Positions 1-4,888 of a stretch of 5,574 nt of DNA are shown piece by piece (position 1 is the first letter of the stretch; the number at the start of each line of letters is the position of its first letter). This DNA is from Geobacter sp. (GTDB lineage: Bacteria > Desulfobacterota > Desulfuromonadia > Geobacterales > Pseudopelobacteraceae): contig DAIERH010000158.1 of NCBI GenBank assembly GCA_027346925.1, positions 1-5,574 of the forward strand, in the 5' to 3' direction. The notes under the pieces were generated by a model, which worked only from the letters and a program-made list of their open reading frames with translations, searched no databases and was not told the origin of the DNA. The translations under genes and the position numbers were made by a program.

Positions 1-575
1 AAGGCGAGCTGGAGCGAGCGCCCGAGCAGTGGCTCGTCGGCGAAACCGGCCAGGGCCTGTTCGATCTTCTCCGCCAGCGCCGCGATATAGAGGGGATGAT
101 CGAAGAACTGCCGGACAGGATGCACCTCGAATCCTGCCCTGGAGAGCCCCGCCACGCGCTCCAACTCGTTGAGGCTGGAGCCGGTGGTGGCCCGTGAGTA
201 GTGGGGATACAGCGACAGGGCGATAATCCGGCTGATGCCCGCGCGCTTGATAGCAGCCAGCGCCTCGATGGTGTCGGGCTTCCAGTAACGCATGGCCGTG
301 AAGCAGCTATAGCCGCTCCCCAGCGCCTTTTGCAGTTCAGCGGCCTGCTGTTCGGTCAACTCGCGGATGGGCGACCTGCCGCCGATCTGCCGGTAATACT
401 CGGCGACCGTTTTTGACCGGCGTCTGGAGATGAAACGGGCCACCAGCGGTTGCAGGAAGGCCGGACCAATGCGGATGATATCCCGGTCGGAAAAGAGGTT
501 GTACAAAAACGGCTCGATGGCATCCAGCGAGTCAGGCCCCCCCATCTGGAGCAGCAGCACCGCGGTTTTGTCCAT
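1..575 (-). CDS. hemH: Ferrochelatase, N-terminal part (3' end outside window)
   Basis: Ferrochelatase inserts Fe2+ into a porphyrin, at or near the last step of heme synthesis, in the cytoplasm or at the inner membrane face. The frame is open from the ATG at 575 to the window edge and gives 191 residues of an expected 310-330. Family landmarks are visible: the N-terminal beta strand KTAVLLLQMGGPDS (residues 3-16), YRQIGGRSPI (61-70), the FTAMRYWKP segment (92-100), and LSLYPHYSRATTGSS (120-134), typical of bacterial ferrochelatases. The window stops just before the expected SAH segment with the metal-binding histidine, so the catalytic His and Glu cannot be checked. The start is supported by GGAG at 581-584, five bases upstream. 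It lies 391 bases downstream of the DUF2845 gene on the same strand and may have its own promoter (780-808). A heme-making enzyme beside a multiheme cytochrome operon is functionally sensible, but co-regulation is inference. Confidence 0.95.
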   Translation of the reverse strand, partial: MDKTAVLLLQMGGPDSLDAIEPFLYNLFSDRDIIRIGPAFLQPLVARFISRRRSKTVAEYYRQIGGRSPIRELTEQQAAELQKALGSGYSCFTAMRYWKPDTIEALAAIKRAGISRIIALSLYPHYSRATTGSSLNELERVAGLSRAGFEVHPVRQFFDHPLYIAALAEKIEQALAGFADEPLLGRSLQLA

Positions 576-966
576 GTAAACTCCATTCCGGATCACAACC
601 TGTCCAGAGGACGGGGGGCTCCAAGGATATTGTTCTTCGACACATGGGTGCAGGTCATGGTGGGCAGCGACGCCTGATCCCCCGTTTCACCTTTTCTCCG
701 CAGGTTGCGAATTCCCGTTTCTGTTCCAAAGAGAGGCATGGGGAAGGGGCCACAGGTGGCATGGCACATAATCATGCTGGTTATAGGGAAATTTGATGTA
801 TTTAGCAACGTTATTTTAGTAAATTCCGGCATCGGCAACGGCACGGAGCGATGGCCCGGTTGTTCAAGCCCATCGCCGCCTGACGGGCAGCCATTATTAC
901 CTGCGGCCGGAACCGATGTCTTTCGGCGCGAGGTGTTTTCGTCGCACGCCCTCCACCTGTCTTGTC
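576..966. other. Non-coding stretch between the DUF2845 gene and hemH
   Basis: No convincing gene is present in these 391 bases. Short open frames exist on both strands, but none has a ribosome binding site, a recognisable domain or convincing composition. The stretch holds an AT-rich island at about 780-830 in an otherwise GC-rich region, with a candidate minus-strand promoter. There is also a 7-bp inverted repeat (848-854 with 870-876, loop of 15) with no U-run behind it, so it is not a classical terminator. I see no clear intrinsic terminator after the DUF2845 gene. Transcription from the operon could therefore continue into hemH, or end by Rho. If the candidate promoter is right, hemH has a leader of about 200 bases. 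I do not recognise any known riboswitch in that leader. Confidence 0.6.
780..808 (-). promoter_or_regulatory. Candidate sigma70-type promoter for hemH
   Basis: On the minus strand TTGCTA (808-803) is followed by a 17-base spacer and TATAAC (785-780). These match the -35 box at 4 of 6 positions and the -10 box at 5 of 6, with ideal spacing. The predicted start of transcription is near 773, about 198 bases before the hemH start codon. The site lies in the only AT-rich island of the gap. There is no experimental support, and other AT-rich hexamers overlap it. Confidence 0.45.
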
Positions 967-1596
967 TCACTCCCCGAACTTCCTCGCTCTGATCTCGCTG
1001 GCTATTCCGTTTTCAAACCTGATGGTGTAGCCGGGGAGATCGGGACCGTAGCGGTAGGTCCATTCGACGACCGGTACGGTTGTCCGGCACGTTTCGCTGC
1101 CACTCGTCGTCTCGATGACCTTGTCCTCCCGAGGCTCCTTGGCGAGCGGTTCGCCGCACTTTAGAAACACATCACGAGAACTGTCCCCCACAGCCAGAAG
1201 TTCTCCATTGCGGCAGGTATCGGTTGTGGCGTCCGGCAGCCTGCCATAGCCGATGCTTGCGATCTCGACCAGTTTTCCGTTTTCGAAACGGTACGACTGC
1301 ATCAGCTCATCGGGGCCGAAATCAAAGGTCCACTCGTCGATGGTGGTGGTCGTGCTGCCGTTTGCCCCGCCCCCGTCCGTTTCCTCCACCTTGACTATGC
1401 GCTGTTCCTTGAGCATCGCCTCGCCACACTTTGCCGCCACATCCTCCTCCGTGTCGCCGGTGTTGACGCTCAGCCCCTTGCAGGGGAGCGCCCAGGCGGT
1501 CCCCGCGAGGAGAAGCAGGGCAACAGTGATCACCGCTCCGCACCGCGCACTTTTCGGGCCGGGAGGGATTGACCGGGGGCGGGTTTGTCCGGTCAT
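967..1596 (-). CDS. Exported protein with two DUF2845 repeats
   Basis: This 209-residue protein has a basic N-terminus, a hydrophobic core (AVITVALLLLAG, 21-32) and a likely signal-peptidase I site after AWA (residue 36), so it is probably periplasmic or secreted. The mature part is an internal duplication of a small domain that I assign to DUF2845, a family of unknown function. Repeat 1 (about 39-118) has C39, GDTEEDVAAKCGEA and the DEWTFDFGP/YRFENGK core. Repeat 2 (about 128-208) has C128, GDSSRDVFLKCGEP and VEWTYRYGP/IRFENG. Each repeat has a Cys pair (C39/C57 and C128/C147) that could form a disulfide, and repeat 2 has an extra C170. The ATG overlaps the stop of the upstream gene in an ATGA, with no strong Shine-Dalgarno, which suggests translational coupling. 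Last gene of the putative operon. Function is unknown; any role in assembling the cytochrome is inference. Confidence 0.88.
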   Translation of the reverse strand: MTGQTRPRSIPPGPKSARCGAVITVALLLLAGTAWALPCKGLSVNTGDTEEDVAAKCGEAMLKEQRIVKVEETDGGGANGSTTTTIDEWTFDFGPDELMQSYRFENGKLVEIASIGYGRLPDATTDTCRNGELLAVGDSSRDVFLKCGEPLAKEPREDKVIETTSGSETCRTTVPVVEWTYRYGPDLPGYTIRFENGIASEIRARKFGE

Positions 1597-2564
1597 CGCG
1601 AATGCCGCCCGGCTGCGGCGGAAGGTCTCAGATAACCCGTCTCGACCAGGATGCGCAGCGCAGTGGCGGTCGAGTCAGGTGTGGAGCCGTATCCCAGGAG
1701 GGGGCCGAAGCCTCCGTTTATGGGGATGTAGATCTTCTTGAGAAAGGCCATGGCCAGCTTGCGGTCGATCCTGCCGCCGGCCTTCAACTCCTTCAGCGCC
1801 GTTATGGCATAGAGCTGCGCGTCAAGCTCCGGCCGTTCCTTGCTCCCGGCGTCCAGATACGGGGTTGTTGCCAGAAATTTCAGCGCACCCTCACGGGTGG
1901 CTTCGTCCAGCATGCCGATTGTTTTCAGGACAAAGGCCGCCATGTAGGTGCTCTTTGGATCGGCAACCCCGGTCCCCTTCACGTAGCCGAAGCCCCCCTT
2001 CTTCCGTTCAAACCCCTTGATGTAGTATGCCGTCTTTGCCTTGTCGATGAGGTCAAGGGCACCCAGAGTATTGAGGGTCCGTACCGCATAATAGGTGGAT
2101 GCCAGGTTCGACCCCCTGGATACCTGGCTGAAACCGAAGCCGCCGTCAGGGTTCTTGAGTGAGACGACGAACGACCGTACCCTGCCGCTGTCGATGGCGC
2201 CGATAGCCTTCAGGTAACCCAACGTCTCCAGGGCAAGGTCCGTGTAGAGCAGTGAGGCGTTTTTGTCCGCCTTGTCGGCGATGAAGCCGCCGTTTGCCTG
2301 CTGGGCGCCTTTGATATAGGAAATCGTGGCGCTCTTCCTGGCCGGCGCTATCTCATCGCCCAGGGCAAGGAGAGAGTAGACGTAGTCATTGGCGAGCACG
2401 ATGGACACGGGAAAGTCGGGGCGCGTCTCCATTTCACGCATGAAGGCCCTGGTCTTGGCAAAGTCGAACCCTTTGCCTTTGCTCGTGTCTTTTGCGCAGA
2501 CCCCAGCGCTGCATGCGGCAACGAGGGACAGGGCTGCGACGGTGATGCGGATCAGTTTGCTCAT
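1593..2564 (-). CDS. Exported PFTB-repeat (prenyltransferase/squalene oxidase-like) protein
   Basis: This 323-residue protein begins with an export signal (MSKLIRITVAALSLVAAC). Cleavage could fall after VCA (residue 24). VAAC at 15-18 also fits a lipobox, so a lipoprotein anchored at C18 is possible. The mature chain is a series of helical repeats with the PFTB/squalene-oxidase GGF signature at residues 92-94, 141-143, 190-192 and 284-286; each is followed by a Tyr/Thr/Ala-rich helix such as TDLALETLGYL or STYYAVRTLNTLG. This predicts an alpha/alpha-barrel like protein prenyltransferase beta subunits or terpene cyclases. I see neither the DXDD motif of squalene-hopene cyclases nor a clear Zn ligand set, so a non-enzymatic or unrelated role is likely. 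The start is supported by GGAG at 2573-2576, eight bases upstream. It sits between the cytochrome and DUF2845 genes and overlaps the latter by 4 bases. True function unknown. Confidence 0.9.
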   Translation of the reverse strand: MSKLIRITVAALSLVAACSAGVCAKDTSKGKGFDFAKTRAFMREMETRPDFPVSIVLANDYVYSLLALGDEIAPARKSATISYIKGAQQANGGFIADKADKNASLLYTDLALETLGYLKAIGAIDSGRVRSFVVSLKNPDGGFGFSQVSRGSNLASTYYAVRTLNTLGALDLIDKAKTAYYIKGFERKKGGFGYVKGTGVADPKSTYMAAFVLKTIGMLDEATREGALKFLATTPYLDAGSKERPELDAQLYAITALKELKAGGRIDRKLAMAFLKKIYIPINGGFGPLLGYGSTPDSTATALRILVETGYLRPSAAAGRHSR

Positions 2565-2572
2565 GGTTCATT

Positions 2573-2576
2573 CTCC
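2573..2576 (-). promoter_or_regulatory. Ribosome binding site of the PFTB-repeat gene
   Basis: GGAG lies eight bases before the ATG at 2564. It fixes the start that also gives a complete signal peptide. Confidence 0.75.
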
Positions 2577-2601
2577 GGGTGTTGACGGTATGTGGTGCGG
2601 T

Positions 2602-2625
2602 GAAGGGGGGGATTGCCCCCCCTCC
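2602..2625 (-). repeat. G7/C7 hairpin between cytochrome and PFTB genes
   Basis: A run of seven G (2605-2611) and a run of seven C (2616-2622) flank a 4-base loop. As minus-strand RNA the stem extends to 10 pairs with one G-U. It lies 22 bases past the cytochrome stop codon. In the minus direction it is followed by UUCACC rather than a U-run, so it is not a standard terminator for the operon. It may protect the cytochrome mRNA 3' end or lower expression of the downstream genes. In the plus direction TTTT follows it, but no plus-strand gene is present. Confidence 0.6.
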
Positions 2626-2646
2626 TTTTGCAGCAGGACGCGGTTG

Positions 2647-4089
2647 TTAGTCGCCGCCGCTGTGGGGCGGAACTCCCCAGGTGTTGGACCTGTTGCTGTG
2701 GCAGACGTTGCAGACGCCGATGGCGTAAGTCTTGTCCTTGCCGGCCGGGAAGGTACCGAACCCCTGGATGGTTGCGTTCTGGACGTTGTCCAGGGCCTGG
2801 GTGGACGGATTCAGCGCATGGGGCTCGCCGTGGCAGGTCTGGCAGAGCACGCCGCCATGGTGGGCCTGACCGTTGATGAACTTGCCGAACAGGGCCGGCC
2901 AGGTCTTGGTGGTCGCGTAGGTAGTGGAGTTATGGCACGCGAATGCGGAGGTGATGCCTGCCGCCGGGCTGTAGCAGCTTGGCAGGGTAGACTGTTGCCA
3001 GGGTTGGGTAAGCTGGCCGGCCGCGACGCGCTGGTTCAGGTTGCCGTGGCAGTCGGTGCACCAGATGGCGGTCTTGCCCTTGTGGGCGCCGCGGTAGCAG
3101 TTGACGTTGTTGCCGGGGTGGCAGTCATAGCAGTTGCTGGCGATGTTGGGATCGTACTGGGTGAGCACCACCTGGTCCTGGGAATGGAAGCGGTGCAGCA
3201 CGTCGGAGAAGGAGTACTTGGAGACCCTGATGTTGGCGCTGGTGAAGTTGGCACCCGGGAGGATCTTGTAGTTGGGCCACACCTTGGGGAGTCCGGGGGC
3301 GACGCTTTCGCCCATGGCCGGGTCCCAGTGGCACCAGGAGCAGCGGATCGGCCCGCCGACGCCGTCGCCGTCAGGGTCGATGTAGGTGAAGTCGATCTTG
3401 CTGGCGTTCTGGCCGTGCAGCTTGCCGAGGTACTTGAAGGAGCCGGCCGGAGTTGCCGGGTAGCCGTTGGCGGCTGCCAGTTTCAGGTGGCAGGAGCAGC
3501 AGCCGCCGAATGCCACCGGCACCACGGTGCTGGTGCTGGCGACGACCTTGCCGGTAGAGTCCTTGACCGAGATGAGGGCTGTCAGGAACGGATCGCGGTT
3601 GGCTCCGCCCAGCGGATCGGTCATGACATCCTTGCTGGTATTGGTGGTGACCGGATAGGCGGGGATGCCGCTGGCGATGAACGAATTGGAGGTGGAGTCA
3701 TACTTCATCGTGCCGGTAATGCCGTTGCCCGTAAGCCCCACCACCTTGCCGTTCACCACCGGTTTGTAGCCGGGAAACATCTTGGGTGCATAGGTGACCC
3801 ATTGGCTGAAATAGGGATCGGCCAGCAGGATGGCATCGGTTTCTTCCGCAAAGGAATAGCTGACGGTCACGCCGCTGTTGACAATACTCGGATCTTCGCT
3901 GCCGGTCCTGATGACCTGGGCACGGATGGTGTTGTAGGGGGGGAGGAGCAGGAAGCCGGCAAAGGTGGGGCAGGCGCAGTGCATGCCCAGGTCGTTGTTG
4001 GCGATGACCTTGTAGGCCGCCATCGACGGGGTGGAAAAGATTGCCGTGGCAGCGACTGCCGCCAGCAAGCGTGCTGCGGTTTTCATCAT
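2647..4089 (-). CDS. Secreted multiheme c-type cytochrome (6 CXXCH + 1 CX12CH)
   Basis: This 480-residue protein has a signal peptide (MMKTAARLLAAVAATAIFST, likely cut after SMA, residue 24), so heme is attached on the periplasmic side. The N-terminal part (about 25-195) has no CXXCH. It carries the motif NDLGMHC (32-38) and a beta-rich LPPYNTIRAQV segment that I associate with a domain found in other secreted multiheme proteins. The C-terminal part (about 196-480) has six canonical sites: CCSCH (197-201), CSWCH (250-254), CYDCH (320-324), CTDCH (344-348), CQTCH (416-420) and CNVCH (460-464). C372 to C385-H386 forms a CX12CH that may be a seventh, non-canonical site. C331 is an extra unpaired Cys. 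Histidines outside the motifs (H37, H225, H299, H302, H336, H410, H411, H424, H476) could supply bis-His ligands. Electron transfer at or beyond the outer membrane is the likely role, by inference. Transcription is probably controlled by the tandem riboswitches upstream. I cannot match it to a named Omc protein. Confidence 0.95.
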   Translation of the reverse strand: MMKTAARLLAAVAATAIFSTPSMAAYKVIANNDLGMHCACPTFAGFLLLPPYNTIRAQVIRTGSEDPSIVNSGVTVSYSFAEETDAILLADPYFSQWVTYAPKMFPGYKPVVNGKVVGLTGNGITGTMKYDSTSNSFIASGIPAYPVTTNTSKDVMTDPLGGANRDPFLTALISVKDSTGKVVASTSTVVPVAFGGCCSCHLKLAAANGYPATPAGSFKYLGKLHGQNASKIDFTYIDPDGDGVGGPIRCSWCHWDPAMGESVAPGLPKVWPNYKILPGANFTSANIRVSKYSFSDVLHRFHSQDQVVLTQYDPNIASNCYDCHPGNNVNCYRGAHKGKTAIWCTDCHGNLNQRVAAGQLTQPWQQSTLPSCYSPAAGITSAFACHNSTTYATTKTWPALFGKFINGQAHHGGVLCQTCHGEPHALNPSTQALDNVQNATIQGFGTFPAGKDKTYAIGVCNVCHSNRSNTWGVPPHSGGD

Positions 4090-4370
4090 GGTGAAACCTC
4101 CATAGTTTCAAAATAATTTGTTGCTTGAACGAGCATTTTCACATAGTTACTGTCTGCTGTCTTTTCACCCGGTCTCCCCATTCAAGGTCACGTCCAATTG
4201 TCGAATACCACGCCAGCCTCATCTCCCGGTCCGGCAGAGACGGGATGTAGGGGCGGATCCCCGCTGTTATTCCGCATATGATCCGGATGAACACATCACC
4301 TTTCAATCGTTGCCGCGTCTGGCCTTGGACCACCTCCTCTGAAAAGTTGGATTTTCAGGGTTCCGGGCAC
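4090..4370 (-). other. Long untranslated leader between terminator B and the cytochrome gene
   Basis: About 280 bases separate the second riboswitch terminator from the start codon. I see no third aptamer and no convincing promoter. Just after the terminator is a 7-bp hairpin (4339-4358, CTGAAAA/TTTTCAG), directly followed by a strong Shine-Dalgarno-like AGGAGGTGG (4338-4330) that has no start codon at a usable distance. A 64-codon frame starting with GTG at 4333 covers much of the leader, but its GTG lies inside the Shine-Dalgarno-like sequence and its product resembles nothing I know, so I do not call it a gene. Other parts can form modest hairpins, for example near 4221-4248. Confidence 0.55.
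4097..4101 (-). promoter_or_regulatory. Ribosome binding site of the cytochrome gene
   Basis: GGAGG lies seven bases before the first of two adjacent ATG codons (4089 and 4086). The spacing favours 4089; using the second would shorten the protein by one residue only. Confidence 0.85.
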
Positions 4371-4419
4371 AAAAAAAAGCCGGGACCGAATATCATGCTG
4401 ATATTTCGGCGACCCGGCT
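4371..4419 (-). terminator. Riboswitch B expression platform: intrinsic terminator
   Basis: On the minus strand AGCCGGG (4419-4413) pairs with CCCGGCT (4384-4378). An inner stem CCGA(A)ATATCA/TGATATTCGG closes a GCA loop, with a small internal loop between the two stems. The hairpin is followed by eight U residues (4378-4371). The upstream arm contains the GGGTCGCC that forms the 3' side of aptamer B, so a folded, ligand-bound aptamer should compete with the terminator. Confidence 0.9.
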
Positions 4420-4483
4420 GTCTCGGTGAGACCCATAGGCTTTCCGTCCCATCCTCGCGGATGGTTTAGTATTGTCGTCTATC
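4405..4483 (-). ncRNA. GEMM-I cyclic-dinucleotide riboswitch, proximal aptamer B
   Basis: The RNA reads GATAGACGACAATACTAAACC, then a P2 stem CCATCC/GGATGG capped by a GCGA tetraloop, the conserved GGGACGGAAAGCC junction, a P3 stem-loop GTCTC-ACC-GAGAC, and a closing strand AGCCGGGTCGCC. This order and the AAACC...GGGACG-AAAGCC core are the hallmarks of GEMM-I, the c-di-GMP-I class. By eye alignment to Vibrio Vc2, the base equivalent to G20 is A (4470) and the 21-46 pair is C-G instead of G-C. A at position 20 marks the GEMM-Ib subclass known from Geobacter, which prefers 3',3'-cyclic AMP-GMP. It is the copy nearer the cytochrome gene. Class assignment is firm; ligand choice is inference. Confidence 0.92.
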
Positions 4484-4534
4484 CTGGTCCTGCTTTATTT
4501 TTGTGTAAGGTTCTGCTTCCCGTGCCCCCCAGGT

Positions 4535-4550
4535 GTGAAGTCCCCTTCAC
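4535..4550 (-). repeat. Small hairpin in the linker between the two riboswitches
   Basis: A perfect 6-bp stem (GTGAAG/CTTCAC) closes a GGGA loop in the transcript of the 80-base linker between terminator A and aptamer B. The linker has no clear promoter, which suggests that the two riboswitches are on one transcript. The hairpin's role is unknown. Confidence 0.4.
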
Positions 4551-4565
4551 CCGCGACCCGGACGC

Positions 4566-4630
4566 AAAAAAGCCGGGTCGTCAAAATATCCGGTTGATAA
4601 ATATCCGGTTGATATTTCGGCGACCCGGCT
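4566..4630 (-). terminator. Riboswitch A expression platform: intrinsic terminator with expanded loop
   Basis: On the minus strand AGCCGGGTCG (4630-4621) pairs perfectly with CGACCCGGCT (4580-4571), and six U residues follow (4571-4566). An inner stem GAAATATC/GATATTTT is possible. The 5' arm overlaps the 3' strand of aptamer A, giving the same mutually exclusive arrangement as in copy B. The loop is enlarged by a 15-bp tandem duplication, so this hairpin is longer than that of copy B. Confidence 0.88.
4584..4613 (-). repeat. 15-bp exact tandem duplication in terminator A loop
   Basis: On the plus strand the unit AAATATCCGGTTGAT occurs twice, head to tail (4584-4598 and 4599-4613). Copy B has no such duplication. 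Each unit can itself form a short hairpin, so the loop of terminator A may fold in more than one way. Confidence 0.9.
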
Positions 4631-4694
4631 GTCTCGGGGAGACCCTTGGGCTTTCCGTCCCACCCTCGCGGATGGTTTAGTATTGTCGTCTATC
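4616..4694 (-). ncRNA. GEMM-I cyclic-dinucleotide riboswitch, distal aptamer A
   Basis: This has the same architecture as aptamer B and is nearly the same sequence, with about 4 differences over 84 bases. One is in P2 (GGGTGG for GGATGG, an A-U to G-U type change that keeps the stem). Two are in the junction before P3 (GCCCAAGG for GCCTATGG), and one is in the P3 loop (CCC for ACC). All core bases, including the A equivalent to Vc2 position 20 (at 4681), are the same. It is the first element transcribed, beginning about 12 bases after the predicted transcription start, and has its own terminator. The near identity suggests recent duplication or ongoing gene conversion. Confidence 0.92.
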
Positions 4695-4713
4695 GGTTGT
4701 CAGATTTGCGGGC

Positions 4714-4744
4714 ATTATATATATAATCTACATATGCAAATCAA
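4714..4744 (-). promoter_or_regulatory. Candidate promoter of the riboswitch-cytochrome operon
   Basis: On the minus strand TTGATT (4744-4739) precedes a perfect TATAAT (4719-4714) with a 19-base spacer. An overlapping TATATA two bases earlier would give a 17-base spacer. The -10 box lies in a 14-bp palindrome (ATTATATATATAAT, 4714-4727) that also contains a TATAAT on the plus strand. The predicted start near 4707 leaves a short leader before aptamer A and lies downstream of the groEL terminator. Confidence 0.65.
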
Positions 4745-4820
4745 CTACTATTTTTCAGACGACAGGGTGGGCCAACAACTTGCGGACTAACGCGCGAGAA
4801 AAACTCTAAAGATATTACCG

Positions 4821-4861
4821 GAAAAAGCAAAGGGCGGGAAACCGAGGTTTCCCGCCCTTTG
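4821..4861 (-). terminator. Intrinsic terminator of groEL
   Basis: A perfect 15-16 bp stem (4828-4843 with 4846-4861; AAAGGGCGGGAAACC and its complement) has a 2-4 base loop and is followed on the minus strand by CTTTTTC. It starts 28 bases after the groEL stop codon and insulates the cytochrome operon from groEL transcription. Confidence 0.95.
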
Positions 4862-4888
4862 AAACTACAAAACTCCTTCAGGAAAATC

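Noticed and set aside
848..876. Inverted repeat GCGATGG/CCATCGC as a terminator of the DUF2845 gene
   Set aside because: The stem is only 7 bp with a 15-base loop and no U-run follows on either strand.
593..970. 125-codon minus-strand frame (and a 95-codon plus-strand frame) in the gap before hemH
   Set aside because: No ribosome binding site and no recognisable domain. The single CHATC stretch is not a heme site, and the frame overlaps the candidate hemH promoter.
1253..2162. Plus-strand frames of 162 and 197 codons opposite the DUF2845 and PFTB genes
   Set aside because: They are antisense shadows of genes with signal peptides and clear repeats; no domain or start signal supports them.
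2389..4116. 575-codon open frame on the plus strand opposite the cytochrome and PFTB genes
   Set aside because: It is antisense to two well-supported genes, has a Gly/Ala/Val-rich composition typical of GC-biased shadow frames, and lacks a ribosome binding site or recognisable domain.
4200..4215. TGGC-GTGGTATTCG as a sigma54 promoter for the cytochrome
   Set aside because: The -24 element is partly present but the -12 element lacks the required GC, and the upstream riboswitches would make no sense with this start.
4139..4333. 64-codon minus-strand frame in the cytochrome leader, starting GTG
   Set aside because: The GTG lies inside the Shine-Dalgarno-like sequence, leaving no spacing, and the product resembles no family I know. 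Kept only as part of the leader description.
4426..4680. Plus-strand frames with repeated peptide segments (RRPGCLGET) across the riboswitches
   Set aside because: The repeated peptide is a by-product of the duplicated riboswitch on the opposite strand.
4371..4694. Pair of repeats read as a mobile element or CRISPR-like array
   Set aside because: Only two units, no terminal inverted repeats or spacer pattern, and the conserved parts match the GEMM-I core and terminators.
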